Positions 16,307 to 25,549 of a DNA stretch of 64,000 nt are shown in pieces; position 1 is the first letter of the stretch; every line of letters begins with the position of its first letter. Made by a program: the position numbers and the translations under genes. This DNA is from Lacipirellula parvula. Its GTDB lineage: Bacteria; Planctomycetota; Planctomycetia; Pirellulales; Lacipirellulaceae. Below the pieces are notes generated by a model. That model ran no database searches and was not told the origin of the DNA. It saw only the letters and a program-made list of their open reading frames with translations. The stretch is from positions 3,950,501 through 4,014,500 of the forward strand of contig NZ_AP021861.1 of NCBI RefSeq assembly GCF_009177095.1. The letters are read 5' to 3'.

Positions 16307-18298
16307 ATGCCTCGCTTACGAATGACCAACGCCGACTACGTCGCGATCGCGATCAGCCCCGCGCTGGTGATGGCGCTCGTCGGCAGCTTGGTCTTTTTTC
16401 TGATCGAAGTGCTGTACGTCGGCAACTACACGGGGCGGCTGAACTACGTCTTCGCGCTGTTCGTCTTCGCCACGGTGCTGATCGCGCGGATCGCCATCGA
16501 AATGGGGTCGGAGCGGGCCGCGATGTTCAGCTTGCCGATGGGGCTGCTGATGTTCATCGCGCTCGGGAAGTTTGTGGAGCATACCGGGCCGTTGGGCTGG
16601 CTGGTGAACCTCTGCCTGCTTGCCGCGGTTTGGTGGTCGTCGCACAAGCTGACGTGGGACTGCACCGTCATCGACGACGATGAAGATTCGTCAGGCGAAG
16701 GGTTGCTTGGCCGCGTTGGGCTCGATCCGCCGGAGAACGCCGCCGAGCCCGCTCCGCCGACGGTTCCGACCGCGACAAGATCGCTCGCCGCGCACGGAGC
16801 GAACGCTAACGAACTCTTCAACGATCCCGCGGAAGGCGAAGCGCCCAAGTTGAGTTGGTGGCAGCGACTCGCCAGCGCCGGAACCGGTCCCCACACGCCA
16901 GGGCTGTGGGTTCTCTATTTTTCGCTCGCCGCGCTGCCGCTGTTCGGCATCGGCCAACACTGGATTCCCGCCAGCGACGTCGGCCGACGGCAGTACGCCT
17001 TCGGGTTGCTTGCCGTGTACGTGGCGGCCGGCTTGTCGCTGCTCGTCACGACCAGCTTTCTTGGCCTGCGGCGTTACCTGCGGCAACGGAACGTCGAGAT
17101 GCCGGCGCCGATGGCGGCGACATGGGTCGCGATGGGGGCGGCCCTCATTGTCGTCGTGATGCTCGCCGCTGCGCTGCTGCCGCGACCAGCGGCGGAATAC
17201 GCGGCGGCGCAACCGCCGTGGCGGCTCGGTTCGCGGAACGATCAGTCATCCTCGGCGGCGAGCGTCGGCAGCGAGGGAACCGTCGACGCCACCTCGGATG
17301 AGCAGGTCACCAGCGACAATCAACCTGATGCTGAGGCCACCGGCGAAGCTTCGCCCGACGCCCAAACCGGCGAATCAACCGCCGGCAGCGAGCCCGGGAA
17401 TGGGCAACCCGCTGGGCAAGGGCAGCAGGATACGCAAGATTCCTCGTCATCTGGCTCCCAGAATTCATCGGACTCCAACGCCAACGGCGAACCGCCGCAA
17501 GAGGCCGATCAATCGCCGTCCGCTGAAGATGCCGACAGGGCAGGGGAGGGCGAGTCGCCGTCAGACCAAACGCAAGGCGAACGAGACGCATCGCCAGAAC
17601 AGACCGCTGACGAATCGCAGTCCTCATCAGACGCATCTTCTCAAACATCTAGCCAGTCGAACCAGCCGAACGAATCGCCGACCACGCCGCAGCCTGAACA
17701 AGGCAGCGCACCAAGCGAGCAGTCGTCGCCGTCGATGCAACCACCCAACTTCTCAGCGATTGCGGGCATGCTCAGCAACTCGCTCGCCGACATCGTGAAG
17801 ATGATCGCCTACATCTTGCTCGGCGTCGCCATCGCTTACTTCGCGTGGCGGAACTGGCCGGCGATCGTGCGGGCGTTTCTCGAGATCATGCAGATGATTC
17901 GCGATCTGATCGCCCGGCTCTTCGGCGCCAAGCCGGCGGCAGCGGGCGGCAACGACGCCGAAAGTTCCGCACCGACGGCGCCGCCGCGCCGCAGCTTCTC
18001 CGAGTACACCGATCCGTTCCTCAGCGGTCGCGATCGGCAAACGTCGCCGAACGAACTCGTTCGCTACACGTTCGAAGCGTTTGAAGCTTGGTCGTGCGAT
18101 CGCGGCCAAGCCCGCTCGCCCGAGCAGACGCCGCAAGAGTTCGTGCGACTCGCGGCGCCGCCCGCCTCGCCGCTGCATGACGAAGCACGGCGACTGCTCC
18201 AGCTCTACAGCGCGGCCGCATACGCTTCCGCCAACATCCCGCGCGAAGCAGCCGCCGGGTTGCGGCAGCTGTGGCATCTCATGCAGTCGGCGCGGTGA
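16307..18298 (+). CDS. DUF4129 domain membrane protein with long disordered linker
   Basis: The product is about 663 residues. Several membrane helices lie near residues 8-110 and 210-310. A ~170-residue region rich in Ser, Gln, Asp, Glu and Pro follows at about 315-485 (for example QDSSSSGSQNSSDSNANGEP). One further helix lies near 500-520, and a C-terminal DUF4129 domain contains ELVRYTFEAFEAW and SPEQTPQEFVRLA. DUF4129 is usually linked to transglutaminase-like proteins in MoxR operons, but no transglutaminase core was seen here. An alternative GTG at 16262 would overlap the DUF58 gene by 16 bases; the ATG at 16307 is preferred as it begins a cleaner N-terminus. It is the third gene of the operon. 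Confidence 0.8.
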   Translation: MPRLRMTNADYVAIAISPALVMALVGSLVFFLIEVLYVGNYTGRLNYVFALFVFATVLIARIAIEMGSERAAMFSLPMGLLMFIALGKFVEHTGPLGWLVNLCLLAAVWWSSHKLTWDCTVIDDDEDSSGEGLLGRVGLDPPENAAEPAPPTVPTATRSLAAHGANANELFNDPAEGEAPKLSWWQRLASAGTGPHTPGLWVLYFSLAALPLFGIGQHWIPASDVGRRQYAFGLLAVYVAAGLSLLVTTSFLGLRRYLRQRNVEMPAPMAATWVAMGAALIVVVMLAAALLPRPAAEYAAAQPPWRLGSRNDQSSSAASVGSEGTVDATSDEQVTSDNQPDAEATGEASPDAQTGESTAGSEPGNGQPAGQGQQDTQDSSSSGSQNSSDSNANGEPPQEADQSPSAEDADRAGEGESPSDQTQGERDASPEQTADESQSSSDASSQTSSQSNQPNESPTTPQPEQGSAPSEQSSPSMQPPNFSAIAGMLSNSLADIVKMIAYILLGVAIAYFAWRNWPAIVRAFLEIMQMIRDLIARLFGAKPAAAGGNDAESSAPTAPPRRSFSEYTDPFLSGRDRQTSPNELVRYTFEAFEAWSCDRGQARSPEQTPQEFVRLAAPPASPLHDEARRLLQLYSAAAYASANIPREAAAGLRQLWHLMQSAR

Positions 18299-18322
18299 GG
18301 CGCCCCACATTTGAAATTTGAG

Positions 18323-18417
18323 GTTCCCTCCCCTTGAGGGGGAGGGTTAGGGAGGGGTGACGCAGCATGTACCAACGTTCCTACCCCCTCCCCAGCCCTC
18401 CCCTCAAGGGGGGAGCC
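18323..18417. repeat. Family D long palindromic element, copy 2 (inverted)
   Basis: This is the reverse complement of the copy at 12210-12305, with arms and loop conserved (TACCAACGTTCC in place of GGAACGTTGGTA). It again lies between convergent genes, the DUF4129 gene and the PVC-type cytochrome gene. The arms are CCCTCCCCTTGAGGGGGAGG and its partner at the far end. Confidence 0.85.
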
Positions 18418-18474
18418 AGAGCATTCAGGACGCAAGAAGCCTCGAAGCCAGAGGCCAACATGTTAGAACGCCGC

Positions 18475-21400
18475 TTACTCCGCGAGCGGCACTTGCGCCG
18501 TCGTCGACAGATACGCAAACAAATCGGCAATCTGCTCGTCCGTCAGCTGTGTCAACAATCCGTCCGGCATCAGCGAAAGCTCTTGCGGAACCATCTCCTC
18601 GATGTCGTCGCGATCGACGGCAATCTCCTCCGTCTGCGTCCGCAGGATAAGCGTCTTGTCGGTCTCGCCTACGATCACTCCCGACAGAGCTCGGCCGCTG
18701 GACAGTAGCACCGCCGTCGTCCGGAACTCCGTCCCCACCGTCGCACTCGGATCGACGATGTTCTCAAGGAGGTAGGTGACGTTGCGGCGATCAGAGCCGG
18801 TGAGATCGGGACCGACAAGCTTCCCCTCGCCGTACAGCACGTGGCAGTTGCTGCAGGTTTTGTTAAATAGGACGCGGCCCGCGCTCGCATCGGCCTGTTC
18901 TAACTTCCGTGGCGTGAGCGCGATCCGCAGTCGATCGATCAATGCTCGCTTGTCATCAGCGGTTGTGCGAATACTCCCCCAGGTTTCCTCGAGCGCCTGC
19001 GTCAGCTCGGCGTCATTGAACCCTGCGATTAGCCGTGCGTGCGACGCCGAGAGCGCCGTGCGGTCGATCGCTCCAGCCTTGACGGCGGCCAGTAGCGCCG
19101 CTGCATAGTTCGCGCGAGACGTGAGCGTGTCGATCGCCAGTTCTTTGCCAGCGGCGTCGAGCGCTGCGTACCGCTGCAGCACGAGTTCCGGAATCGCCGC
19201 ATCGTCGTACACGGCCAAGCCGCGCACCGCTTCATTCGCCACGGCGGGATCGTCAAGCAGCGTCTCGAGCAGCGTGAGCGTCTCAGGCCCGCCGTCGGCC
19301 GTGAGCACCCGCAGGGCGTTGTTCCGCTCGGCGGCGTTCGCTTGCGGGTCGGCGGCAACCTTGCGAAGCTCGGCGATCGCTTGAGGATCGCCAAAGATCA
19401 CGCCGAGCCGCCGCGCCTCGTCCCGCACATCGGTGTCGGAGGCAGCGAACAGTCGGGCAGAAAGGGCGTTCCAACCCGCAGGCGCCGGCGCGCGACGGCG
19501 ACCTTGCAGCGCATCGCCCATGCCACGGAGGATGTCGAGTTGCAGAGACTTGTCGTTGGACGTCGCGGCCACTTCCGCCAAGTCCGTGACGGCTTGGCCG
19601 TTCGCTTCGAGTTCGCTCGTCAGCCGTCGCGCGATGTGCCGCCGCACCAGCGGAAGGCACGGCTGTTGGCTGAGTGCGATCGCCTGCTCCGCGGCGGCCG
19701 GCAGCGTCGGTTCCAGGCCGTACCAAATCATCAGCGGCAACTGCCGATCGTCGGCGTCTTCGAGCCGCGCGGCGAGTGCGGCGCCAATCGGCCAACGATC
19801 GGCGTGCGGCAGACGCTGCAGCGCTGCAGCAAGGTACAGCCGCACAAGCCCCGACGAATCGCCGGCCGCGAGTTCCGCGAAGCGAGCGAGCGTCGCCGCT
19901 TCAACCGTCGCCTGATCCGCCAGCAAGCGAATCGCCCACACGCGCAAGTGCTCGTTTGATTCGCCGAGTTGCTCCCGCAGCCACGCTTCGTCCGCGGCGC
20001 CGATCGCCGCCAAGCACCACATCGCCCGCAGGCGATGAACTTCGTTCCGCTGCGAGTCGTAGAGTTTCGGTAGTGCCTCGCGTGCGGCGACCATATCTTG
20101 GCCAGCGGCATGTCGTTCGGCGAGCAGACGCCGCGCCTTGCGGACGTACCAATCGTTCGCGTGGAGTTGCAGCTCGACGAGTTCCGCATCGCTGCGATCG
20201 CGCAGGTCAAATTTCCCTGGCCACTTCGGCTCGCCGTAGGCCAGCCGATAGATTCGTCCCGACGCATGGTGCACACCGTCGGCCTCGTGGCACTCGCCCG
20301 TATCCGACCAGTCGGCGATGTAGACCGCACCGTCGGCGCCGGCAATGAGATCGATCCCGCGGAACCATTCGTCTTGCACGAAGAACATGTCCTCGCCATG
20401 CAGGCCTACGTAGCCGCTGCCACGCCGCTCCAGCCGATCGGCGTTGAGCCGCCGGCCATGGAAGTTGAGCGTGTACATCTGGTTGCGATAGCTCTCCGGC
20501 CAGTTATCGCCCTGATAGATCATCAACCCGCTGTGGGCGTGCCCGCCGCCTGCCTCGGAGGTGGTGTTGCTCACCCCCTGGCGGATATCGTTCCAATGTT
20601 CGCCCGTATCCCAATGAAAGTGGTCGGCCGTCTGCCCAATCAACCCGTATAGGTGCGGGTTGAAGTCGGCGCCATACATCCGCTCGTAGTGGGCGCCCGG
20701 CACCAAGTGCCACAGGTGGCCGATGACGGTGTTGATGAAAAACATCTCGCCGTGGCGATCAAAATCAAAACCCCACGGATTGGTCGTGCCGTGGGCGACC
20801 GCTTCGAACACCTTGCGCGTGGGATGATAGCGCCAGACGCCGACGTTGATCGGCGTCCGATCTTCATCCTTGGCGCCCGGCGCGCCGACGCGCGACGTGG
20901 CCAGAATGCCATGCCGCCCGTAGAGCCAACCATCGGGCCCCCACCGCAAGCCGTTGACGATGTTGTGCCGAACCGCCGCCGCGTCCCAACCGTCGAGCAC
21001 CACTTCCGGCGGCCCGTCGGGAACGTCGTCGTGGTTGCGGTCGGGAATGAACAACAACTGCGGCGCGCACAGCACCCACACCCCACCGTAGCCGACCTCG
21101 ACGCTGGTGAGCTTTTGCGCCTGATCCCAAAACACCTTGCGGCTGTCGGCGCGGCCGTCACCGTCGGTGTCCTCAAGAATCACGACGCGGTCGCGTTTCG
21201 TGAGATCAAAATTCGTCGCCTGGTCGGCATAGGTGTAGTTCTCCGCCACCCACAGCCGGCCCCGCTCGTCGGTTGCGATGCCGATCGGCTGCTGCACGTC
21301 GGGTTCGCTGGCAAAGAGCGTCGTGCGGAAGCCGTTCGGGACGAGGATTTCGTCATTGGCTTGTGCTGCTGGCGCCGGAGCCGTCGATTCGGCGCCACTC

Positions 21401-21495
21401 TCAGCTTGAGCAGAAGGGGACACAAAAAACGCGCACCACGCGACCGTCGAAACGGCCGCGTGGAACGCGCGTAATAACTGCGTCGAATTTTTCAT
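18475..21495 (-). CDS. PVC-type heme-binding CxxCH protein with beta-propeller and HEAT repeats
   Basis: The product is about 1006 residues with a signal peptide (LLRAFHAAVSTVAWCAFFVS). Residues ~35-470 form a glucose/sorbosone-dehydrogenase-like propeller of the membrane-bound dehydrogenase type found in PVC bacteria (NGFRTTLFASEPDVQQPIGI, RLWVAENYTYAD, WGFDFDRHGEMFF). A HEAT-like helical region follows to ~870, then a cytochrome c domain with CSNCH (AGRVLFNKTCSNCHVLYGEG) and a conserved end (DRDDIEEMVPQELSLMPDGL). Such proteins are thought to act in periplasmic oxidation, but substrates are unknown. The ATG at 21495 is chosen because an upstream in-frame start adds only charged residues before the signal peptide. 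It lies 41 bases downstream of the isomerase gene. Confidence 0.88.
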   Translation of the reverse strand: MKNSTQLLRAFHAAVSTVAWCAFFVSPSAQAESGAESTAPAPAAQANDEILVPNGFRTTLFASEPDVQQPIGIATDERGRLWVAENYTYADQATNFDLTKRDRVVILEDTDGDGRADSRKVFWDQAQKLTSVEVGYGGVWVLCAPQLLFIPDRNHDDVPDGPPEVVLDGWDAAAVRHNIVNGLRWGPDGWLYGRHGILATSRVGAPGAKDEDRTPINVGVWRYHPTRKVFEAVAHGTTNPWGFDFDRHGEMFFINTVIGHLWHLVPGAHYERMYGADFNPHLYGLIGQTADHFHWDTGEHWNDIRQGVSNTTSEAGGGHAHSGLMIYQGDNWPESYRNQMYTLNFHGRRLNADRLERRGSGYVGLHGEDMFFVQDEWFRGIDLIAGADGAVYIADWSDTGECHEADGVHHASGRIYRLAYGEPKWPGKFDLRDRSDAELVELQLHANDWYVRKARRLLAERHAAGQDMVAAREALPKLYDSQRNEVHRLRAMWCLAAIGAADEAWLREQLGESNEHLRVWAIRLLADQATVEAATLARFAELAAGDSSGLVRLYLAAALQRLPHADRWPIGAALAARLEDADDRQLPLMIWYGLEPTLPAAAEQAIALSQQPCLPLVRRHIARRLTSELEANGQAVTDLAEVAATSNDKSLQLDILRGMGDALQGRRRAPAPAGWNALSARLFAASDTDVRDEARRLGVIFGDPQAIAELRKVAADPQANAAERNNALRVLTADGGPETLTLLETLLDDPAVANEAVRGLAVYDDAAIPELVLQRYAALDAAGKELAIDTLTSRANYAAALLAAVKAGAIDRTALSASHARLIAGFNDAELTQALEETWGSIRTTADDKRALIDRLRIALTPRKLEQADASAGRVLFNKTCSNCHVLYGEGKLVGPDLTGSDRRNVTYLLENIVDPSATVGTEFRTTAVLLSSGRALSGVIVGETDKTLILRTQTEEIAVDRDDIEEMVPQELSLMPDGLLTQLTDEQIADLFAYLSTTAQVPLAE

Positions 21496-21536
21496 GGCAA
21501 CTTCAGCACGGGGCCGCAACGGAAAGTCGCGGCGCA

Positions 21537-22631
21537 TTACTTCGCCTGGCTATATTCGCGCGCCGACTCGATCGCCGGCAACGCATCGTCGCTGACCCCC
21601 ATGAGGTGCCGCAAGATGTACGCATCGAGTTCTTCGTAATCCCGCTCGGCAATCAGCTGCTTTTCCAGTTCGCGGTCGAACGTGCGGACCTTCTCCACCA
21701 GATGCAGGAACGTCTTGCGGCTGTTCGTCAGGTGGGCCGTCGACTTGTCCTGCTTCTGCGTGCGGATCGCCTTGACGTCGAGGCCGACGAACTCGCCGCG
21801 ACGGCCGAAGCCGTTTTCTTCGAGGACGCGAACCTGGTTGAAGGCCGAGCGAAGGTTCGCCGAGCCAAAGCACTTGTCCTGGTCGTACTTCAGGCCGTTC
21901 TGGTCGTTGAGGTGCACGCTTGCCAGTTTGTCGTGCGCCAAGGCGAACGCCATTTCATCGGCCGGATCGAGACCGGCAAGAATCGCGTGGGCCGTTTCGA
22001 TGAGCCCGCTCACGCGGCTTGGATCGACCGAGCGATAGGCAATCGCCAGGGCGTGGCCGATCGTCGGCACGTAGGCGTGATCGGTCGGTTCGTTCGGCTT
22101 CGGCTCGATCCAGATGCGGCACTCGCGATCGTATTCGAGCATCGCGTTGACCGCATCGAGAATCCGATCGTAGGCGACGCGGGCGTTCTTCGACTCGCGG
22201 ATGTACGAACCTTCGCGAGCGAGCCAGAGCACGATGTTCGGCGTGCCGAGTTCTCGGGCGACGTCGATCGTGCGAAGCGAACGATCGAGGGCATACTGCC
22301 GATCGCTAGGGCTGTTCGAGGTGTAACCGCCGTCGACGGTGCGCGAATCGAACCAGAGCCGCGGGGCGACGAACTCCGCCGTGAGGCCGCGATCCTTCAG
22401 CATCTGGCCGACTTGCCGAGCCTTAGCCGCCACTTGGCTCGCATCGAGGTCGTCGATGTTCTCGACGGCGTCGTCGTCATGGAACTGCACCCCCTCGAAG
22501 CCGAGCGGGCGGTACCAGTCGAGCTTTTCCTCGAACGAGTAGGGCGTGCGGACCATCGGGCCGAACGGGTCGGCGCCTTCGCTGATGTTCCATGGTCCGA
22601 AAGAGAAGCGGTAAGTCGTTGGTTGTGTCAC
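21537..22631 (-). CDS. xylA: Xylose-isomerase-like sugar isomerase (TIM barrel)
   Basis: The 364-residue product matches class I xylose isomerases along its length: RFSFGPWN, VQFHDDD (catalytic H51), WIEPKPNEP (E176, K178), IETAHA (E212, H215), HLNDQNGLKYDQD (D250, D252) and LDVKAIRTQ (D285). These would place the usual two-metal site, which interconverts an aldose and a ketose. The position equivalent to metal ligand Asp245 of Streptomyces XylA is His240 here, so specificity or metal use may differ. GTG at 22631 is chosen because GGAGAA lies about nine bases upstream. The XylR-type regulator gene ends 118 bases upstream, supporting a role with xylose or a related aldose. Confidence 0.78.
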   Translation of the reverse strand: MTQPTTYRFSFGPWNISEGADPFGPMVRTPYSFEEKLDWYRPLGFEGVQFHDDDAVENIDDLDASQVAAKARQVGQMLKDRGLTAEFVAPRLWFDSRTVDGGYTSNSPSDRQYALDRSLRTIDVARELGTPNIVLWLAREGSYIRESKNARVAYDRILDAVNAMLEYDRECRIWIEPKPNEPTDHAYVPTIGHALAIAYRSVDPSRVSGLIETAHAILAGLDPADEMAFALAHDKLASVHLNDQNGLKYDQDKCFGSANLRSAFNQVRVLEENGFGRRGEFVGLDVKAIRTQKQDKSTAHLTNSRKTFLHLVEKVRTFDRELEKQLIAERDYEELDAYILRHLMGVSDDALPAIESAREYSQAK

Positions 22632-22682
22632 GGTCGAAAGTTCTCCGAAAAGATGATCTAAGCGATGCAATTCGATGTTACA

Positions 22683-22734
22683 TGACGTGGCTTGTCACGA
22701 TTTTGTTTTTCAATTTCAAAACGCGCCAGTTTTG
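22683..22734. promoter_or_regulatory. Two inverted repeats between xylR and the isomerase gene
   Basis: CAAAAC (22717-22722) and GTTTTG (22729-22734) flank a six-base spacer, and TGAC (22683-22686) faces GTCA (22694-22697). Both lie in the AT-rich gap between the regulator gene and the isomerase start. They may be operator sites for the XylR-type protein or for another regulator. This is inferred from position only. Confidence 0.35.
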
Positions 22735-22749
22735 GTTGATTAAGGTCGA

Positions 22750-23916
22750 CTAGCGGAGCGCCGCCTTGCGAATCTCGCCCGGCGTCTTACCGGTCGCGTT
22801 GCGGATCATGGCCGTAAAGTACTGCACCGACGAAACGCCGACTCGCTGGACGACTTCCTTGATCGGCATCGTCGTCGTGATCAGTAGCCGCTCGGCCGAT
22901 TCGATTTGCACGCGGCGAATTTCGGCGTGGATCGAGCGGCCGATCGCCGTGCGGAACCGGGCGTCGAGCGTCGAGCGCGACATCCGCGCCATGTCGAGCA
23001 CGTCGCGGACGTTGATCGGGCGGCAGGCATTCTGCCGGATGAAGCGGAGCGCCTCGGCGACTTCCTCGTCGGCGACCGCCATGACGTCGGTCGAATGGCG
23101 GGCAACGACGCGTTCGGGGGGAATCGCGGTCCGCTGTTGGGCCGGTTTCTTTCCCTGCATCATGTCGTCGAGCAGCGCGGCCGCTTCGAAGCCGACCCGC
23201 ATGGCGCCTTGCTCGACGCTCGACAGCGGCGGCTGAGCCAGCTCGCACATCACGTCGTCGTTGTCGACGCCGACGATCGCGACGTCTTCGGGCACCCGTT
23301 TGCCGACGAATCGGCATGCTTGCAGCAAGTGCCGCGCGCGTCCGTCGTTGCACGCCATAATTCCGATCGGCGTGCGAAGCTTCGCCACCCACTTTTGCAG
23401 CGCGGCCTGCGACAGCCGCCACTCCTTCGCGGGACTATGCTTGCCGGCGAAGTGCTCGCACGGATAGCCAGCCTCTTCGATCGCTTCGCAAAAGGCTTCG
23501 GCGCGTTCCTTCGCCCAGCCGTTGGCGCGGGTCGGCGGCTCGGAGCAAAACGCGAACTGGCGGAAGCCGAGGTCGATCAAGTGCTGCGCCCCCATGCGAG
23601 CGATGGCCCGATTGTCGGTCCGCACATAAGGGATCTGCGGGTTCTCTTCGTAGTAACCATAGCCGCCGCCAATGCCGACCACCGGCACGCCGAGGCTCGT
23701 CACTGCCGCGGCGACGCGACGGTCGTCGAAGTTCGCCAGAATCCCGTCGCCCCCCCACGCCTTCAGGTCAGGAAGCCGATCGATGTGGTCCTCTTCCACA
23801 TAGAGCGACCAGTCGCGCTGGGCCTGCTGAACATAGGCCGCCACGCCCCGCACGATCCGGCGATCGTAGGGGGAGCTGGGGTCGATGATGAGTGCCACTT
23901 CTTGCCGATGCTGCAT
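22750..23916 (-). CDS. xylR: XylR-type transcriptional regulator (LacI-like sensor, AraC-type DNA-binding domain)
   Basis: The 388-residue product has an N-terminal periplasmic-binding-protein-like sensor domain (residues ~1-270; EVALIIDPSSPYDRRIVRGV, GIMACNDGRARHLLQACR, DVAIVGVDNDDVMCELA). A C-terminal AraC/XylS double helix-turn-helix follows (~285-388; DVLDMARMSRSTLDARFRTA, VQRVGVSSVQYFTAMI). This layout is that of XylR, which binds xylose and activates xylose genes. The isomerase gene lies directly downstream on the same strand, consistent with a xylR-xylA unit. The downstream gap contains candidate operator palindromes. Confidence 0.88.
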   Translation of the reverse strand: MQHRQEVALIIDPSSPYDRRIVRGVAAYVQQAQRDWSLYVEEDHIDRLPDLKAWGGDGILANFDDRRVAAAVTSLGVPVVGIGGGYGYYEENPQIPYVRTDNRAIARMGAQHLIDLGFRQFAFCSEPPTRANGWAKERAEAFCEAIEEAGYPCEHFAGKHSPAKEWRLSQAALQKWVAKLRTPIGIMACNDGRARHLLQACRFVGKRVPEDVAIVGVDNDDVMCELAQPPLSSVEQGAMRVGFEAAALLDDMMQGKKPAQQRTAIPPERVVARHSTDVMAVADEEVAEALRFIRQNACRPINVRDVLDMARMSRSTLDARFRTAIGRSIHAEIRRVQIESAERLLITTTMPIKEVVQRVGVSSVQYFTAMIRNATGKTPGEIRKAALR

Positions 23917-24076
23917 GGTCGCCTGCCGGAATCTGAAGTTTCAGCGTACACGACGAATCGTTACGACGGACCGTCGCCAGAACCTATCTTAAAAGGATTA
24001 CGATGCATCTCAAGATGGCGGCGCAGAACGAGCCCATTCGGGACGTGGCAATTCTCGTGGAGAAATATGCGATCCC

Positions 24077-24163
24077 TAGCCCCGGGCTCCGCCCGGGGGT
24101 CGGTCTCTACCTCCAGTCGACGTTGCGAGACGCAACGCCACCCCCGGGCGGAGCCCGGGGCTA
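24077..24163. repeat. Family A palindromic element, copy 3
   Basis: This full 87-base element has left arm 24077-24101 and right arm 24139-24163. It lies 26 bases beyond the 3' end of the PQQ-propeller gene (minus strand) and upstream of xylR. The loop is more diverged than in copies 4 and 5. Confidence 0.85.
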
Positions 24164-24189
24164 GAAGTGGGACAGATCAGAACGCTTGC

Positions 24190-25491
24190 TTATGGCTTCG
24201 CCAAATCGACGCAAATGCACTCTTCGTCGTTGCGAATGTACGCCCGCTTGTTCGCGAACGCCGGCATGCTCCAGACGACGTCGCGACCGAATGCATCGTT
24301 CGTCGGTTTAATGACGTGAGCCCGATCGAGCTCTTCAAAACCCTCCGGCGTGATTCTCGCGATCAGCAGATCGCCGCTGTCATTGAACATCCAGCAGCGA
24401 TCGCCATGCCGAACGATGAACGCCGTCCCGGAGTTGGCGGGCCGCTCGCTCACCGGCTCGGAGGTTTCCCACAGCCGCTTCCCCTCAGCCAGATCGACCG
24501 CTCGCAGCGTTCCCTTTTGATCGAAGCCGTACAAAATGCCATCCTCGGCGTAGGGCTGCACGTTGATCGGCGAGATCGCTTGCTGGCCTTTGTTGCGCCA
24601 CACGATCGACGCCGCCGGCTTGTCTGCGGCGAGCTTGAGCAGCAGGCTCTTGTTCGAGTAGCCGCCGACGTACAGCAAGTCGCCCGACACGACAGGCGAC
24701 ATGATGATCGACCCATTGTCAGCGACGTATTCTTCCGACCAGTACTCTTCGCCGGTCGCTGGGTTCACCGACGTTATCGCGTTGGGGGCGAGCAGTAGCA
24801 GTTGGCGAACGCCGCCCGCTTCGACGATCGTTGGCGGCGAGTAGCCTTGCTCCGGCGCCGTGAGCGCGGCCCACTTCTGCTCTCCGGTGTTCTTGTCGAA
24901 CGCGACGGCGTGCGTCCCTTCACCGCCGACGATGCAGATCACCGTATCGCCTTCGATCAGCGGGTGGCTTGCATAGCCCCATAGCGCCGTCTTCGTGCCG
25001 TAGTCGGCGGGGAAGTTTTTCTTCCACAGCACCTTGCCGCTCTTCACGTCGATGCAGTGAAAATCGCCCACGGCGCCGAGACAATACGCCTTGCCGTCGT
25101 CGACCGTCGGCGTGCAGCGCGGACCGGCCGGGTAGGAGATGTCGTAAGCGACGGGATAGTCGTGCTTCCACACTTCTTTACCGGTCGCATCGTCGAGGCA
25201 GATAATCCGTTCCGTTCCGCTCGACGGCTTCCGCTCGAAGTTCGCGATCTTCACCTCGTCGCCCGTGACGTAATCCATCACGATCACGCGCCCATCGACC
25301 ACAGCTGGCCCCGCGTACCCGCCGGCAATCGGCGTCCGCCACACAACTTTCGGGCCCCCTTCGGGAAACTTCTCGATGATCCCTTCTTCGCGCCAAACGT
25401 TGTCGCGTTGCGGGCCCATCCATTGCGGCCACGAGTCGGCCAGGGCAGGGGAGGCGCAAACGATAGCGAGCAGCAGGGCGGCGAATCTCAT
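24190..25491 (-). CDS. Exported PQQ-type beta-propeller repeat protein
   Basis: The 433-residue product has a signal peptide (MRFAALLLAIVCASPALADS) and then a WD40/quinoprotein-like beta-propeller. Repeats recur as GPAVVDGRVIVMDYV, TVDDGKAYCLGAVGDFHCID, YASHPLIEGDTVICIVGG and RAVDLAEGKRLWETSE. The family covers outer-membrane assembly scaffolds such as BamB as well as PQQ alcohol dehydrogenases, and the residues seen do not prove PQQ binding. Its start lies 58 bases after the NagA-like gene, so it may be the last gene of the sugar operon. The internal ATG at 25491 is chosen for its signal peptide. Confidence 0.82.
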   Translation of the reverse strand: MRFAALLLAIVCASPALADSWPQWMGPQRDNVWREEGIIEKFPEGGPKVVWRTPIAGGYAGPAVVDGRVIVMDYVTGDEVKIANFERKPSSGTERIICLDDATGKEVWKHDYPVAYDISYPAGPRCTPTVDDGKAYCLGAVGDFHCIDVKSGKVLWKKNFPADYGTKTALWGYASHPLIEGDTVICIVGGEGTHAVAFDKNTGEQKWAALTAPEQGYSPPTIVEAGGVRQLLLLAPNAITSVNPATGEEYWSEEYVADNGSIIMSPVVSGDLLYVGGYSNKSLLLKLAADKPAASIVWRNKGQQAISPINVQPYAEDGILYGFDQKGTLRAVDLAEGKRLWETSEPVSERPANSGTAFIVRHGDRCWMFNDSGDLLIARITPEGFEELDRAHVIKPTNDAFGRDVVWSMPAFANKRAYIRNDEECICVDLAKP

Positions 25492-25549
25492 CGGAAGACT
25501 CCGTGGCGAAGGGCGGGGATGCATCCGGGGCGCGTTCAACCTAGCGAAG

